NCBI GenBank assembly: GCA_934597165.1
Contig: CAKTQP010000039.1
Span: 1 to 18,776 of the forward strand
Direction of reading: 5' to 3'
DNA: 18,776 nt
From: an uncultured Oscillospiraceae bacterium
GTDB taxonomy: Bacteria > Bacillota > Clostridia > Oscillospirales > Oscillospiraceae
Of this stretch, positions 6,962 through 13,750 are shown in pieces; the stretch's first letter is position 1, and each line of letters begins with the position of its first letter. Made by a program: the position numbers and the translations under genes. The notes below the pieces were generated by a model, which was not told the DNA's origin, searched no databases, and saw only the letters and a program-made list of their open reading frames with translations.

Positions 6962-7872
6962 GTCAGCTCACCTTGACGGTGGAACAGGCTGGCCAGCGTG
7001 CCGACCAGTTCCTAGCCCAAACGGTAGATAACCTCACCCGCAGCGGCGCGCAGAAGCTGCTGGAACAGGGGTTGGTGACGGTGAACGGAAAACCGGCGAA
7101 GAAAAATACAAAGTTTTCTGCGGGCGATACCGTGACCGTCCAGCTGCCGGAACCGGAACCGGTGGAAGTTGTGCCGCAGAACATCCCGCTGGATGTGGTC
7201 TATGAGGATCAGGATGTCATCGTGGTCAACAAGCCGGTGGGCATGGTGGTACATCCCGCTCCCGGTCACCCGGACGGCACCTTAGTCAACGCCCTGCTCT
7301 ACGCCTGCGGCGACTCCCTCTCCGGCATCAACGGCCAACTGCGGCCGGGCATCGTCCACCGCATCGACCGAGACACCAGTGGGCTCATCATCGCGGCGAA
7401 AAACGATATGGCACACCTGAGCCTGTCCGAGCAGCTCCAAGACCACTCGTTAGCCCGCACCTATGAGGCCATCGTGGTGGGCAACTTCCGAGAGGAGACC
7501 GGCACCGTCGATGCTCCCATCGCCCGCCACCGCACTGACCGGAAACGGATGGCTGTGGCCGCCGATGGCCGCCGAGCGGTGACCCATTGGAAGGTGCTGG
7601 AGCGCTATCCGGGCTACACCCACATCCAGTGCAATCTGGAGACCGGCCGCACCCATCAGATTCGAGTCCATATGGCCTATATCGGGCACCCGGTGCTGGG
7701 CGACCCGGTGTACGGCGGGAAACGGAAGGAGAATTTCGGCCTGACCGGCCAGTGCCTCCACGCCAGAAAATTGGCTTTCCAGCACCCCAGAACGGGGGAG
7801 CGGATGGAGGTGGAGTGTCCGCTGCCGGACTACTTTCAGGAAGTGCTGCGAAAGCTGTCCATGCGAAAATAA
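6958..7872 (+). CDS. rluD: RluA-family pseudouridine synthase (RluD-like)
   Basis: Converts specific uridines of 23S rRNA (or possibly tRNA) to pseudouridine. I chose the ATG at 6958, which overlaps the lspA stop; the frame is open further upstream but inside lspA. The 304-residue protein has an N-terminal S4 RNA-binding domain (about 10-62, with SGAQKLLEQGLVTVNGK) and a catalytic domain with NKPVGMVVHPAPGH (91-104), GIVHRIDRDTSGLIIAAK carrying catalytic D137, and the LETGRTHQIRVHMAYIGHPVLGD segment. All family motifs are intact. Within RluA, RluB/C/D-type assignment follows the S4 domain and lsp linkage; the exact target uridines cannot be told. It ends just before a strong bidirectional terminator. 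Confidence 0.95.
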   Translation: MSQLTLTVEQAGQRADQFLAQTVDNLTRSGAQKLLEQGLVTVNGKPAKKNTKFSAGDTVTVQLPEPEPVEVVPQNIPLDVVYEDQDVIVVNKPVGMVVHPAPGHPDGTLVNALLYACGDSLSGINGQLRPGIVHRIDRDTSGLIIAAKNDMAHLSLSEQLQDHSLARTYEAIVVGNFREETGTVDAPIARHRTDRKRMAVAADGRRAVTHWKVLERYPGYTHIQCNLETGRTHQIRVHMAYIGHPVLGDPVYGGKRKENFGLTGQCLHARKLAFQHPRTGERMEVECPLPDYFQEVLRKLSMRK

Positions 7873-7877
7873 GCAAT

Positions 7878-7907
7878 AAAAAGAGCGCCAATCATGGCGC
7901 TCTTTTT
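7878..7907. terminator. Bidirectional terminator between rluD and thiI
   Basis: A 13-bp perfect stem AAAAAGAGCGCCA (7878-7890) / TGGCGCTCTTTTT (7895-7907) with loop ATCA. The A-run and T-run make it work on both strands, serving rluD from the left and thiI (stop at 7915) from the right. Confidence 0.95.
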
Positions 7908-7914
7908 CTGTCTA

Positions 7915-9108
7915 TTAGGCGTCCCGCTGATTACGGAAAGGAATCTGGACACGCTCAATATTGTCAAATGCCTGCTGGCACAGACCTTCAAAGTCGTACT
8001 TGGTCTCGATGTCGTCAAAGTCGCTGACCTTGGGCTGGGTGCGGGGATGACGAGGGGTGAAGACGGTGCAGCAGTCTTCGTAGGGCAGGATGGAGGTGTC
8101 AAAGGTGCCGATGTGGCGGGAAATCTTGACGATCTCCTCCTTGTCCATGCCGATCAGGGGACGGAAGACAGGCTTTTTTACCACGTCCTCGGTGACTGCC
8201 ATCGCCGCCATGGTCTGGCTGGCAACCTGTCCCAGGCTCTCGCCGGTGACCAGAGCGCCAGCGCCCACCCGGTCTGCGATCATCTCAGAAATGCGCATCA
8301 TGAACCGACGCATGGCCAGGGTGAAGTAGGGTTCCGGACAGCTCCGGCGCAGCTCCTCCTGGATGCCGGTGAAGGGGACGATGTTCACGGTCAGACGACC
8401 GCAGTAGCCAGTCAGCAGGCTGGCCAGCTCCAGCACCTTCTCCTTGGCTTCGTTGGAGGTGTACGGGTAGCTGAAGAAATGCACCATCTCCAGTGCCAGA
8501 CCGCGCTTGGCCATCATGTAGCAGGCCACCGGGGAGTCGATGCCGCCGGAGAGCAGTGCTACAGCACGTCCGCCCACGCCCACCGGCAGGCCGCCGGCGC
8601 CCGGTTCCGGGTTGGCGTGGACATAGCCGGCGAAGTCGCGGACTTCCAAGTGGACGATCAGCTCCGGATTGTGGACGTCCACCTTCAAATGAGGGTAGGC
8701 TTCCGAGAGCAGGCCGCCTACGTACTGGCTCAGCTCGATGGAGGTCATGGGGAAGGTCTTGTCGCTGCGCTTGGATTCCACCTTGAAGCTCTTAGCGTTT
8801 TTCAGATCTTCATCCAGATAGGCGCAGGCGGCCTGGAAAAAGGCGTCCGGGTTCTTCTCGCAGGATTTGGCACGGGACAGACCCACGATGCCAAACAGCT
8901 GCTTCATGGACTCCCATGCGCCGTCCAGATCACAGGTCTCCTCCAGGGGCTCCACATAGACGATGGACTGGCGGGAGATGGCGCGGAATCGGCCGTAGGG
9001 ATGGAGGCGGCGCTGAAGGTTGCCCATCAGCCGCTCTTCAAAGCGACGGCGGTTCAAGCCTTTCAGGACGATCTCGCCCATCTTCAGTAAAAACAGTTCT
9101 TGGTTCAT
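7915..9108 (-). CDS. thiI: tRNA 4-thiouridine synthase ThiI, without rhodanese domain
   Basis: Adenylates U8 of tRNA and transfers sulfur to make 4-thiouridine; in some bacteria it also supplies sulfur for the thiazole of thiamine. The 397-residue protein has the N-terminal ferredoxin-like part, a THUMP RNA-binding domain (about 60-165) and a PP-loop ATPase domain with AVALLSGGIDSPVA (183-195). C346/C347 in EDCCTVFTP lie where the conserved PP-loop-domain cysteine of ThiI is expected. It ends at about 397 residues, so it lacks the C-terminal rhodanese domain of E. coli ThiI, as in Bacillus, where a dedicated cysteine desulfurase (NifZ) next door replaces it. No desulfurase gene is adjacent here. 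A purine-rich AGAGAGG precedes the ATG. It follows the zinc-ribbon gene by 42 bp and probably shares its promoter. Confidence 0.96.
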   Translation of the reverse strand: MNQELFLLKMGEIVLKGLNRRRFEERLMGNLQRRLHPYGRFRAISRQSIVYVEPLEETCDLDGAWESMKQLFGIVGLSRAKSCEKNPDAFFQAACAYLDEDLKNAKSFKVESKRSDKTFPMTSIELSQYVGGLLSEAYPHLKVDVHNPELIVHLEVRDFAGYVHANPEPGAGGLPVGVGGRAVALLSGGIDSPVACYMMAKRGLALEMVHFFSYPYTSNEAKEKVLELASLLTGYCGRLTVNIVPFTGIQEELRRSCPEPYFTLAMRRFMMRISEMIADRVGAGALVTGESLGQVASQTMAAMAVTEDVVKKPVFRPLIGMDKEEIVKISRHIGTFDTSILPYEDCCTVFTPRHPRTQPKVSDFDDIETKYDFEGLCQQAFDNIERVQIPFRNQRDA

Positions 9109-9150
9109 GATGTTATGGATTCCTCTCTCTTTTTCTATCCCAACAAAGCC

Positions 9151-9972
9151 TTATTCTGTCGGCGTTGTCGGGTCAGTAGTCGTAGTGTCGCCGCCTTCAC
9201 TGGGGGTGGTGGGTTCCGTGGGGGTGGTCGGCTCAGTGGGCGTCGTCGGTTCTGTTGGTTCGGTGGGAGTCGTGGGTTCCGTCGGGGTGGTGGGTTCCGT
9301 GGGAGTGGTCGGCTCGGTAGGAGTCGTGGGCTCCGTCGGGGTGGTCGGTTCGGTGGGTGTGGTGGGTTCTGTGGGCGTCTGGTTGTTGTCGCCGGTGTTG
9401 TTGTCAGTGTTTGTGTTCTGGTCGTCCTTTTTGGAATCTGTCTTGGTGTCCTTCTTGTCGTCCTGCTTTTTGTCGTCCGGTTCTGCCTGACTGGACGTGG
9501 GGGCGGAGGTGTCCGCCGTGGTGCTGCCCAGACCGCGCATGACGGCTGCACCGCCGACGATGAGTAGGAACAGGATGACGATGCAGAGCAAAATGGCCAG
9601 GATGGGGATCTCCCGCCGCTGCCGCTTTTTCTTCGCCGGCTTCTTAGTTGTCGGCGTTTTAGCGGGGGGCGGGGTGGGGATCACCGGTTCCGGTGCGACC
9701 GGTACGTCGTCCAGGATCAGCGGGTGATCCAAGATCATCGTGGCGTCCGGATCCACCTTCTTGGGCGGCGTGATGTGCCGCTTGGGGGTCTCCGGCGTGG
9801 GTTGCTGCTTGGGGGGCTTGGGAGCCGGGTGGCTGCGCTTGCCCATCAGGGATATTTTCTTCCGTGCCTTGGCCTGATTCTGTTCCGCGGCTGTCTTGCG
9901 GCTACAGACCGGGCACTCCCCCAGGCTCACGTCATAGGGGCGATGACACTTGGGGCAAAAAGTAGTAATCAT
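9151..9972 (-). CDS. Zinc-ribbon single-pass membrane protein with TPTEPT repeat tail
   Basis: Function unknown. The 273-residue protein begins with a zinc ribbon, CPKC (C6, C9) and CPVC (C20, C23). A Pro/Lys-rich cytoplasmic linker (about 30-120) contains DPDATMILDHP at 74-84, which resembles the acidic-Thr motifs phosphorylated by Hanks-type kinases and bound by FHA domains (inference). A basic KKKRQRRE stretch precedes one membrane helix (about 122-145), so the N-terminus should face the cytoplasm and the rest outside. The outer part is a Ser/Thr/Asp/Lys region followed by about ten TPTEPT-type repeats (199-257) and a short DTTTTDPTTPTE end. No LPxTG sorting signal or folded outer domain is seen. 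AGAGGA lies upstream of the ATG at 9972. It is the first gene of a unit with thiI. Confidence 0.85.
   Translation of the reverse strand: MITTFCPKCHRPYDVSLGECPVCSRKTAAEQNQAKARKKISLMGKRSHPAPKPPKQQPTPETPKRHITPPKKVDPDATMILDHPLILDDVPVAPEPVIPTPPPAKTPTTKKPAKKKRQRREIPILAILLCIVILFLLIVGGAAVMRGLGSTTADTSAPTSSQAEPDDKKQDDKKDTKTDSKKDDQNTNTDNNTGDNNQTPTEPTTPTEPTTPTEPTTPTEPTTPTEPTTPTEPTTPTEPTEPTTPTEPTTPTEPTTPSEGGDTTTTDPTTPTE
9202..9378 (-). repeat. In-frame 18-bp repeat array encoding TPTEPT
   Basis: About ten units of 18 bp encode TPTEPT within the zinc-ribbon protein; one unit is shortened (TPTEP TEPT), breaking the period. Third positions vary between units (acc/acg/act, gag/gaa), so the array is not freshly duplicated, although some neighbouring units are near-identical. 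On the plus strand it reads as GGTnGGnTC-like G-rich repeats. Confidence 0.9.
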
Positions 9973-10016
9973 AAAGGTATCGTCCTCTTTCCACAGGGTT
10001 TGGATGGTATCGAATC

Positions 10017-10044
10017 ATTATATACGCGCCGGGGGAAATTTCAA
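10017..10044 (-). promoter_or_regulatory. Promoter of the zinc-ribbon/thiI unit
   Basis: On the minus strand TTGAAA (10039-10044) and a perfect TATAAT (10017-10022) are 16 bp apart. Transcription should start near 10010, about 38 nt before the ATG at 9972. It lies between the end of mnmE and the zinc-ribbon gene, so this unit can be expressed apart from mnmE. Confidence 0.75.
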
Positions 10045-10096
10045 GAACAAAAAAGAAACAAAAGAATGAAAATTTTGGGACAGGAAGTGGTCAAAC

Positions 10097-11458
10097 TCAC
10101 TTGCCCACACAGAAGCGGGAGAAGATGCGAGCGGTCACGTCCTCCGTGACCCGTCGTCCCGTGACCTCCGCCAGGGCAGCCATGGCGAACTCCACGTCGG
10201 AGAGCACCGCGTCGGGAGACATGCCAGCCTCCAGTCCGTCCCGCACGGCCTCCAGCGCCTGTTCTGCCCGCTGAGCAGCCTCTGCCTGCCGGGCGTTGGT
10301 GAGCAGTTCCCCCTGCTGTTCTGCACCAGCCGGGAACCGCCGAGCGATCTCCGCTTCCAGGGCGTCCAGACCGGTGCCCGCTTTGGCGCTGATGAACAGG
10401 GGAGCCTGTGCCAATCCAGACAGGTCAGCCTGCTGGGGCAGGTCGGATTTGTTCACCAAAATGATGCACTCCTCCACCTGACCGGCGGCGTCCAGCACCA
10501 TTTTGTCGTTGTCATCCAGCGGGGCGCTGCCGTCCAGGACCACCAGGGCCAGTTCGGCTCGCTCCAAAGCGTCCAGGCTCCGGCGCACGCCCATCTGTTC
10601 CACCACGTCACCAGTCTCTCGCAGACCAGCCGTGTCGATGAGACGCAGCAGCACACCGCCCAGCACGGCCTTTTCCTCCACCGTGTCCCGGGTGGTGCCG
10701 GGGATGTCGGTGACGATGGCGCGATCGTAGCCTAGGATGGCGTTGAGCAGGGAGCTTTTCCCGGCGTTGGGTCTGCCGACGATGGCACAGGGGACGCCCT
10801 GGGTCAGCTGTTTGCCCCGGCGATAGGTGGCGCGGAGGGCGGCCAGGTCTTGGGCGGCCTTGCCCACACTCTGGGCGATCTCTTCCGCTTCGAAAGGTTC
10901 AATGTCTTCATCTGGGTAGTCCAGCACTGCGTGGAAGTGGGCCAGCAGGTCAACCAGCTGGTTGTAAATCCCGTCGATCTTCTTTCCCATCGCGCCGGAC
11001 AGCTGTCCCACAGCGTTCTTGGCGGCGGAGACGGTCTCTGCGTCGATCAGGTCAATGACTGCTTCCGCCTGGGTCAAATCCATCTTGCCGTTCAAGAAGG
11101 CGCGCCGGGTAAATTCCCCCGCCTTGGCCTGTCGCGCACCGGCGGCGAACAACGCCTCCAGACCGGCGGCCAGCATGGTGGGGGAGCCGTGGCACTGCAG
11201 TTCCGCCGTGTCCTCGCCGGTGTAGCTGGCGGGAGCGACGGAGAAGGTGGCCAGGCAGTTGTCCAGCACAGCGCCGTCAGCGTCGTGGAGCTGACCGTAG
11301 ATGAGGGACTGAGCGGGACGCTCCAATAGAGGTGTCTTTCCAGCGAAGGGGGTGAAGACCTTAGCCAGCACCTGACGAGCCTCCGGCCCTGAAATACGTA
11401 AAATGCCGATGGCCGTCCGGGCGTAGCCGGTGGCGATGGCGGCAATGGTGTCGGTCAT
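10097..11458 (-). CDS. mnmE: tRNA modification GTPase MnmE
   Basis: With MnmG it installs the (carboxymethyl)aminomethyl group at C5 of the wobble uridine of certain tRNAs. At 453 residues it is full length. The N-terminal folate-binding domain starts MTDTIAAIATGYARTAIGILRISG; a helical domain flanks an inserted Ras-like G domain with GRPNAGKS (228-235), DIPGTTRDT (251-259), DTAGL (275-279) and NKSDL (336-340). The C-terminus FCVGK carries the conserved C450 of the CxGK motif. Its ATG overlaps the stop of the lipid kinase gene (ATGA), with GGGGAGG inside that gene as ribosome binding site. mnmG is not nearby, although in many Firmicutes it adjoins mnmE. No terminator hairpin is seen after the stop. 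Confidence 0.97.
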   Translation of the reverse strand: MTDTIAAIATGYARTAIGILRISGPEARQVLAKVFTPFAGKTPLLERPAQSLIYGQLHDADGAVLDNCLATFSVAPASYTGEDTAELQCHGSPTMLAAGLEALFAAGARQAKAGEFTRRAFLNGKMDLTQAEAVIDLIDAETVSAAKNAVGQLSGAMGKKIDGIYNQLVDLLAHFHAVLDYPDEDIEPFEAEEIAQSVGKAAQDLAALRATYRRGKQLTQGVPCAIVGRPNAGKSSLLNAILGYDRAIVTDIPGTTRDTVEEKAVLGGVLLRLIDTAGLRETGDVVEQMGVRRSLDALERAELALVVLDGSAPLDDNDKMVLDAAGQVEECIILVNKSDLPQQADLSGLAQAPLFISAKAGTGLDALEAEIARRFPAGAEQQGELLTNARQAEAAQRAEQALEAVRDGLEAGMSPDAVLSDVEFAMAALAEVTGRRVTEDVTARIFSRFCVGK

Positions 11459-12351
11459 ACGGCATCCTCCCCTCGGATCATCTGCACCACCTGGGGCAGG
11501 ATCTCCACGTGGGTGTCCGCATGGTCACCGCCGTACTCGCCGTCCAGGGTCCAGGCCACTGGGGTGTTGCAGTGGAAGGAGATGTTGCTAGTCTGGAAGG
11601 AACGGACCTTCTCGTTGGGCGTCCGAGCAAGCAGGGCGGCGATGATGGCGTTGAGCTGCGCCAAAGAGGTGGGCGTCTCCACCAACAGCACTTCAAACTT
11701 GCCGTCGTCCAGGATCACGTCGTGGTTCTTCATCCCCTGGAAACCGCCCACGGAGACGGAGTTGGAGACCATACCATAGATAAAGTTGCCTTCCTCCATC
11801 ACGCCGTCATGCTCGATGGTCATGGAGTAGCTGGTGATGTCGGTCAGGCTCTGGATGCCTTTCAGTACGTAGGCCGCGTGCCCTAAGATCTGCTTGATCT
11901 CTTGGGGGGTCTCATAGGCTACATTGGTGAACAGGCCAAAGGCAGCCACGTAGACAAAGATGTGGCTGTCGTTGAACTGCCCCATGTCGCAGGCGAAGGG
12001 TTCCCCGGCTGCCGCGATGGCGGCGGCTTTTGAGAGGTTGGCAGGGAGGCGGAGGGTCTTGGAAAAATCGTTGGTGCTGCCGGCGGGGAGATACCCCAGG
12101 GGCTGCTTGAGGCCGCCGTGGATCATGCCGGTGACCACTTCGCTGAGGGTGCCGTCGCCGCCGGAACAGACGATGCGGTCATAGGAACCGCCCAGCTCTT
12201 GGACGGCGTTCACAGCGTCTCCGGCTGCTTTGGTGGCGTACAGGGTGACCAGCCAGTCTTCCTTCTGAAACAGAGCGGTCACTTCTCCCAGGGCGCTGGT
12301 GATCTTGGCCTTGCCAGCGGCGGGATTATAGATGAAAAGAAGTGTTTTCAT
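11455..12351 (-). CDS. Diacylglycerol kinase-family lipid kinase (DagK/YegS type)
   Basis: Soluble lipid kinase that probably phosphorylates diacylglycerol or a related lipid, returning it to phospholipid synthesis. The 298-residue protein has the DAGK catalytic fold: FIYNPAAGK at 6-14, the nucleotide loop CSGGDGTLSEVVTG (62-75), and PAGSTNDFSKTL (89-100). The C-terminal beta-sandwich domain includes DGKFEVLLVE and ends with TLDGEYGGDHADTHVEI. All key glycines are present. GGGAG lies ten bases before the ATG at 12351. The gene overlaps mnmE by four bases, so translation is coupled; the pairing appears to be about co-expression rather than pathway. A sphingoid-base substrate cannot be excluded from sequence. 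Confidence 0.92.
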   Translation of the reverse strand: MKTLLFIYNPAAGKAKITSALGEVTALFQKEDWLVTLYATKAAGDAVNAVQELGGSYDRIVCSGGDGTLSEVVTGMIHGGLKQPLGYLPAGSTNDFSKTLRLPANLSKAAAIAAAGEPFACDMGQFNDSHIFVYVAAFGLFTNVAYETPQEIKQILGHAAYVLKGIQSLTDITSYSMTIEHDGVMEEGNFIYGMVSNSVSVGGFQGMKNHDVILDDGKFEVLLVETPTSLAQLNAIIAALLARTPNEKVRSFQTSNISFHCNTPVAWTLDGEYGGDHADTHVEILPQVVQMIRGEDAV

Positions 12352-12397
12352 GTGCGTTCACTCCCATTGGACAAAATATGACAGAAAGAATACTCCT

Positions 12398-12426
12398 ATT
12401 ATGGAAGACGGGGCGAAAAAAAACAA
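12398..12426 (-). promoter_or_regulatory. Probable promoter of the lipid kinase-mnmE operon
   Basis: Minus strand TTGTTT (12421-12426) and CATAAT (12398-12403) at 17-bp spacing, about 47 bp upstream of the kinase ATG. It is divergent from the aminotransferase promoter, with some 70 bp between them. Confidence 0.6.
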
Positions 12427-12496
12427 CCTTATTTTATGAATTTTCCCCTTGGGAGGAGGGGAAAGACCGGGAAAAGGGACGGAATGTGGGAGAAAA

Positions 12497-12512
12497 TGTA
12501 TCATACGATACA
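12497..12512. promoter_or_regulatory. Operator-like palindrome 1 upstream of the aminotransferase promoter
   Basis: TGTATCATACGATACA: six-base arms TGTATC/GATACA around ATAC. It contains GTATCATAC, the exact reverse complement of the core of the second site (GTATGATAC, 12533-12541). It lies just upstream of the proposed -35 element. Confidence 0.65.
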
Positions 12513-12515
12513 GTC

Positions 12516-12544
12516 TGGTCATTTAGTTGGTTGTATGATACAAT
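12516..12544 (+). promoter_or_regulatory. Promoter of the branched-chain aminotransferase gene
   Basis: TGGTCA (12516-12521) and TACAAT (12539-12544) with a 17-bp spacer. The -10 element overlaps palindrome 2 (12531-12543). Predicted start is near 12551, about 71 nt before the ATG. Confidence 0.6.
12531..12543. promoter_or_regulatory. Operator-like palindrome 2 overlapping the -10 element
   Basis: TTGTATGATACAA is a perfect 13-bp palindrome (arms TTGTAT/ATACAA around G). Centre-to-centre distance to palindrome 1 is about 32 bp, close to three helical turns, so one regulator could bind both on one DNA face. Short T-G-T-A...T-A-C-A palindromes of this kind are typical of GntR-family repressors, but the regulator is not encoded in the window. 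Confidence 0.7.
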
Positions 12545-12565
12545 AACAGCGAAACAGATCGCCCT

Positions 12566-12587
12566 CTTTTCAGGTTCCCCTGAAAAG
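12566..12587 (+). other. Leader hairpin of the aminotransferase mRNA
   Basis: CTTTTCAGG (12566-12574) pairs perfectly with CCTGAAAAG (12579-12587) around loop TTCC. It is inside the predicted 5' leader, with the ribosome binding site TAGGGAGG (12606-12613) 19 bases after it. No T-tract follows, so it is not a terminator; no T-box consensus is visible. Confidence 0.6.
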
Positions 12588-12621
12588 GTGATGATTGATA
12601 TTGATTAGGGAGGCACCTCTT

Positions 12622-13692
12622 ATGTTGGATATCCGTGTTGAATTGACTAAGACCCCGAAGGCAAAGCCTGCTGATGAGAGCAAACTGGGCTTCGGCAAGG
12701 AATTTTCCGACCATATGTTCGTCATGGACTACGATCCTGACAACGGCTGGCATGACGCCAGAATCATCCCCTATCAGCCCTTCCAGATGGATCCCGCTTG
12801 CGTGGTGTTCCACTATGCACAGGAGATCTTCGAAGGTCTGAAGGCATATCGTACCGCAGAAGGCAAGATCCAGCTCTTCCGCCCGGACTGCAACGCCCAG
12901 CGCAGCAACGACTCCGCTGACCGTATGTGTATGCCCAATATCCCCGTGGAAGACTTTGTGCAGGCCGTCAAGGCTCTGGTGAAGGTGGATCAGGATTGGG
13001 TGCCCCACACCGACGGCACTTCCCTGTATATCCGTCCCTTCATGATCGCCACCGACGTGGGTCTGGGCGTCCACGCTTCCAAGCACTATCGCTTCTGCAT
13101 CATCACTGCTCCCTCCGGCGCTTACTATGCCGAAGGCCTGGCTCCCGTGCGCATCTACGTCGAGGATGAATACATCCGTGCAGCACCCGGCCTGACCGGC
13201 TTCTGCAAGTGCGGCGGCAACTACGCTGCTTCCATCAAGGCCGGTGACCTGGCCGAACAGCAGGGCTATGCTCAGGTGCTGTGGCTGGACGGCGTGGAAA
13301 AGAAGTACGTGGAAGAAGTCGGCGCTATGAACATCATGTTCAAGATCGACGGCAAGATCTACACCGCTCCCTGCGTGGGCACCGTCCTGCCCGGCGTCAC
13401 CCGCCGCAGCTGCATCGAGCTGTGCCGCGATTGGGGCTATGAGGTCATCGAGGACAGGCTGGCCATCGCTGACATCATGAAGGCTGCCGAAGACGGCAAG
13501 CTGGAAGAGGTCTTCGGCACCGGCACCGCCGCTGTTGTCTCCCCGGTCAAGGAACTGAAGTGGATGGACAAGGTCGCCCACATCTCCGACGGCAAGATCG
13601 GCCCCCTGACCCAGAAGCTCTACGACACCCTCACCGGCATCCAGTGGGGCAAGATCGAAGACACCAAGGGCTGGACCGTTCCTGTGGAATAA
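12622..13692 (+). CDS. ilvE: Branched-chain amino acid aminotransferase
   Basis: PLP enzyme that interconverts valine, leucine and isoleucine with their 2-oxo acids using glutamate/2-oxoglutarate. I chose ATG 12622, preceded by TAGGGAGG eight bases away; the frame is open further upstream only through a TTG. The 356-residue length fits the longer (eukaryote-like, class IIb) BCAT subfamily. Visible motifs: FHYAQEIFEGLKAYR (63-77), FRPDCNAQRSNDSADRMCMP (86-105), YIRPFMIATDVGLGV (136-150) and GFCKCGGNYAASIKAG, where K196 is the expected PLP lysine. The Thr-rich GTGTAAVVSPV near the C-terminus binds the cofactor phosphate. Codon use is strongly biased (ctg, aag, ggc), suggesting high expression. 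It stands alone between a palindrome-marked promoter and a strong terminator. Confidence 0.96.
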   Translation: MLDIRVELTKTPKAKPADESKLGFGKEFSDHMFVMDYDPDNGWHDARIIPYQPFQMDPACVVFHYAQEIFEGLKAYRTAEGKIQLFRPDCNAQRSNDSADRMCMPNIPVEDFVQAVKALVKVDQDWVPHTDGTSLYIRPFMIATDVGLGVHASKHYRFCIITAPSGAYYAEGLAPVRIYVEDEYIRAAPGLTGFCKCGGNYAASIKAGDLAEQQGYAQVLWLDGVEKKYVEEVGAMNIMFKIDGKIYTAPCVGTVLPGVTRRSCIELCRDWGYEVIEDRLAIADIMKAAEDGKLEEVFGTGTAAVVSPVKELKWMDKVAHISDGKIGPLTQKLYDTLTGIQWGKIEDTKGWTVPVE

Positions 13693-13714
13693 CATCGAAT
13701 CAAAGGTAAAACCC

Positions 13715-13750
13715 AAAGAGGGCAGACACAACGGTGTCTGCCCTCTTTTT
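13715..13750. terminator. Bidirectional terminator between the aminotransferase and CAT-like genes
   Basis: A 15-bp perfect stem AAAGAGGGCAGACAC (13715-13729) / GTGTCTGCCCTCTTT (13734-13748), loop AACG, continued by TT to give a five-T tract on the plus strand and AAAG at the other side. It ends exactly at the stop codon of the converging CAT-like gene. Confidence 0.95.

Noticed and set aside
7894..9090. Plus-strand open frame of about 398 codons opposite thiI.
   Set aside because: Antisense shadow of ThiI; starts inside the bidirectional terminator and lacks a ribosome binding site.
9180..9380. G-rich periodic repeats on the plus strand, superficially like a CRISPR or tandem satellite.
   Set aside because: Period is 18 bp without spacers, and the repeats encode TPTEPT in a real minus-strand gene.
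9020..9567. Plus-strand Gly/Val/Ser-rich open frames over the repeat array.
   Set aside because: They only reflect the complement of the TPTEPT codons.
12442..12464. Inverted repeat TTTCCCC/GGGGAAA between the divergent lipid kinase and ilvE promoters.
   Set aside because: Seven-base arms with a nine-base purine-rich loop, outside both predicted transcripts or at their edge; likely chance in a purine-rich tract.
12523..13731. Minus-strand open frame of about 400 codons opposite ilvE, plus a similar one opposite tpiA (17197-18582).
   Set aside because: Both lie entirely across certain genes, cross terminators or promoters, and show no protein motif.
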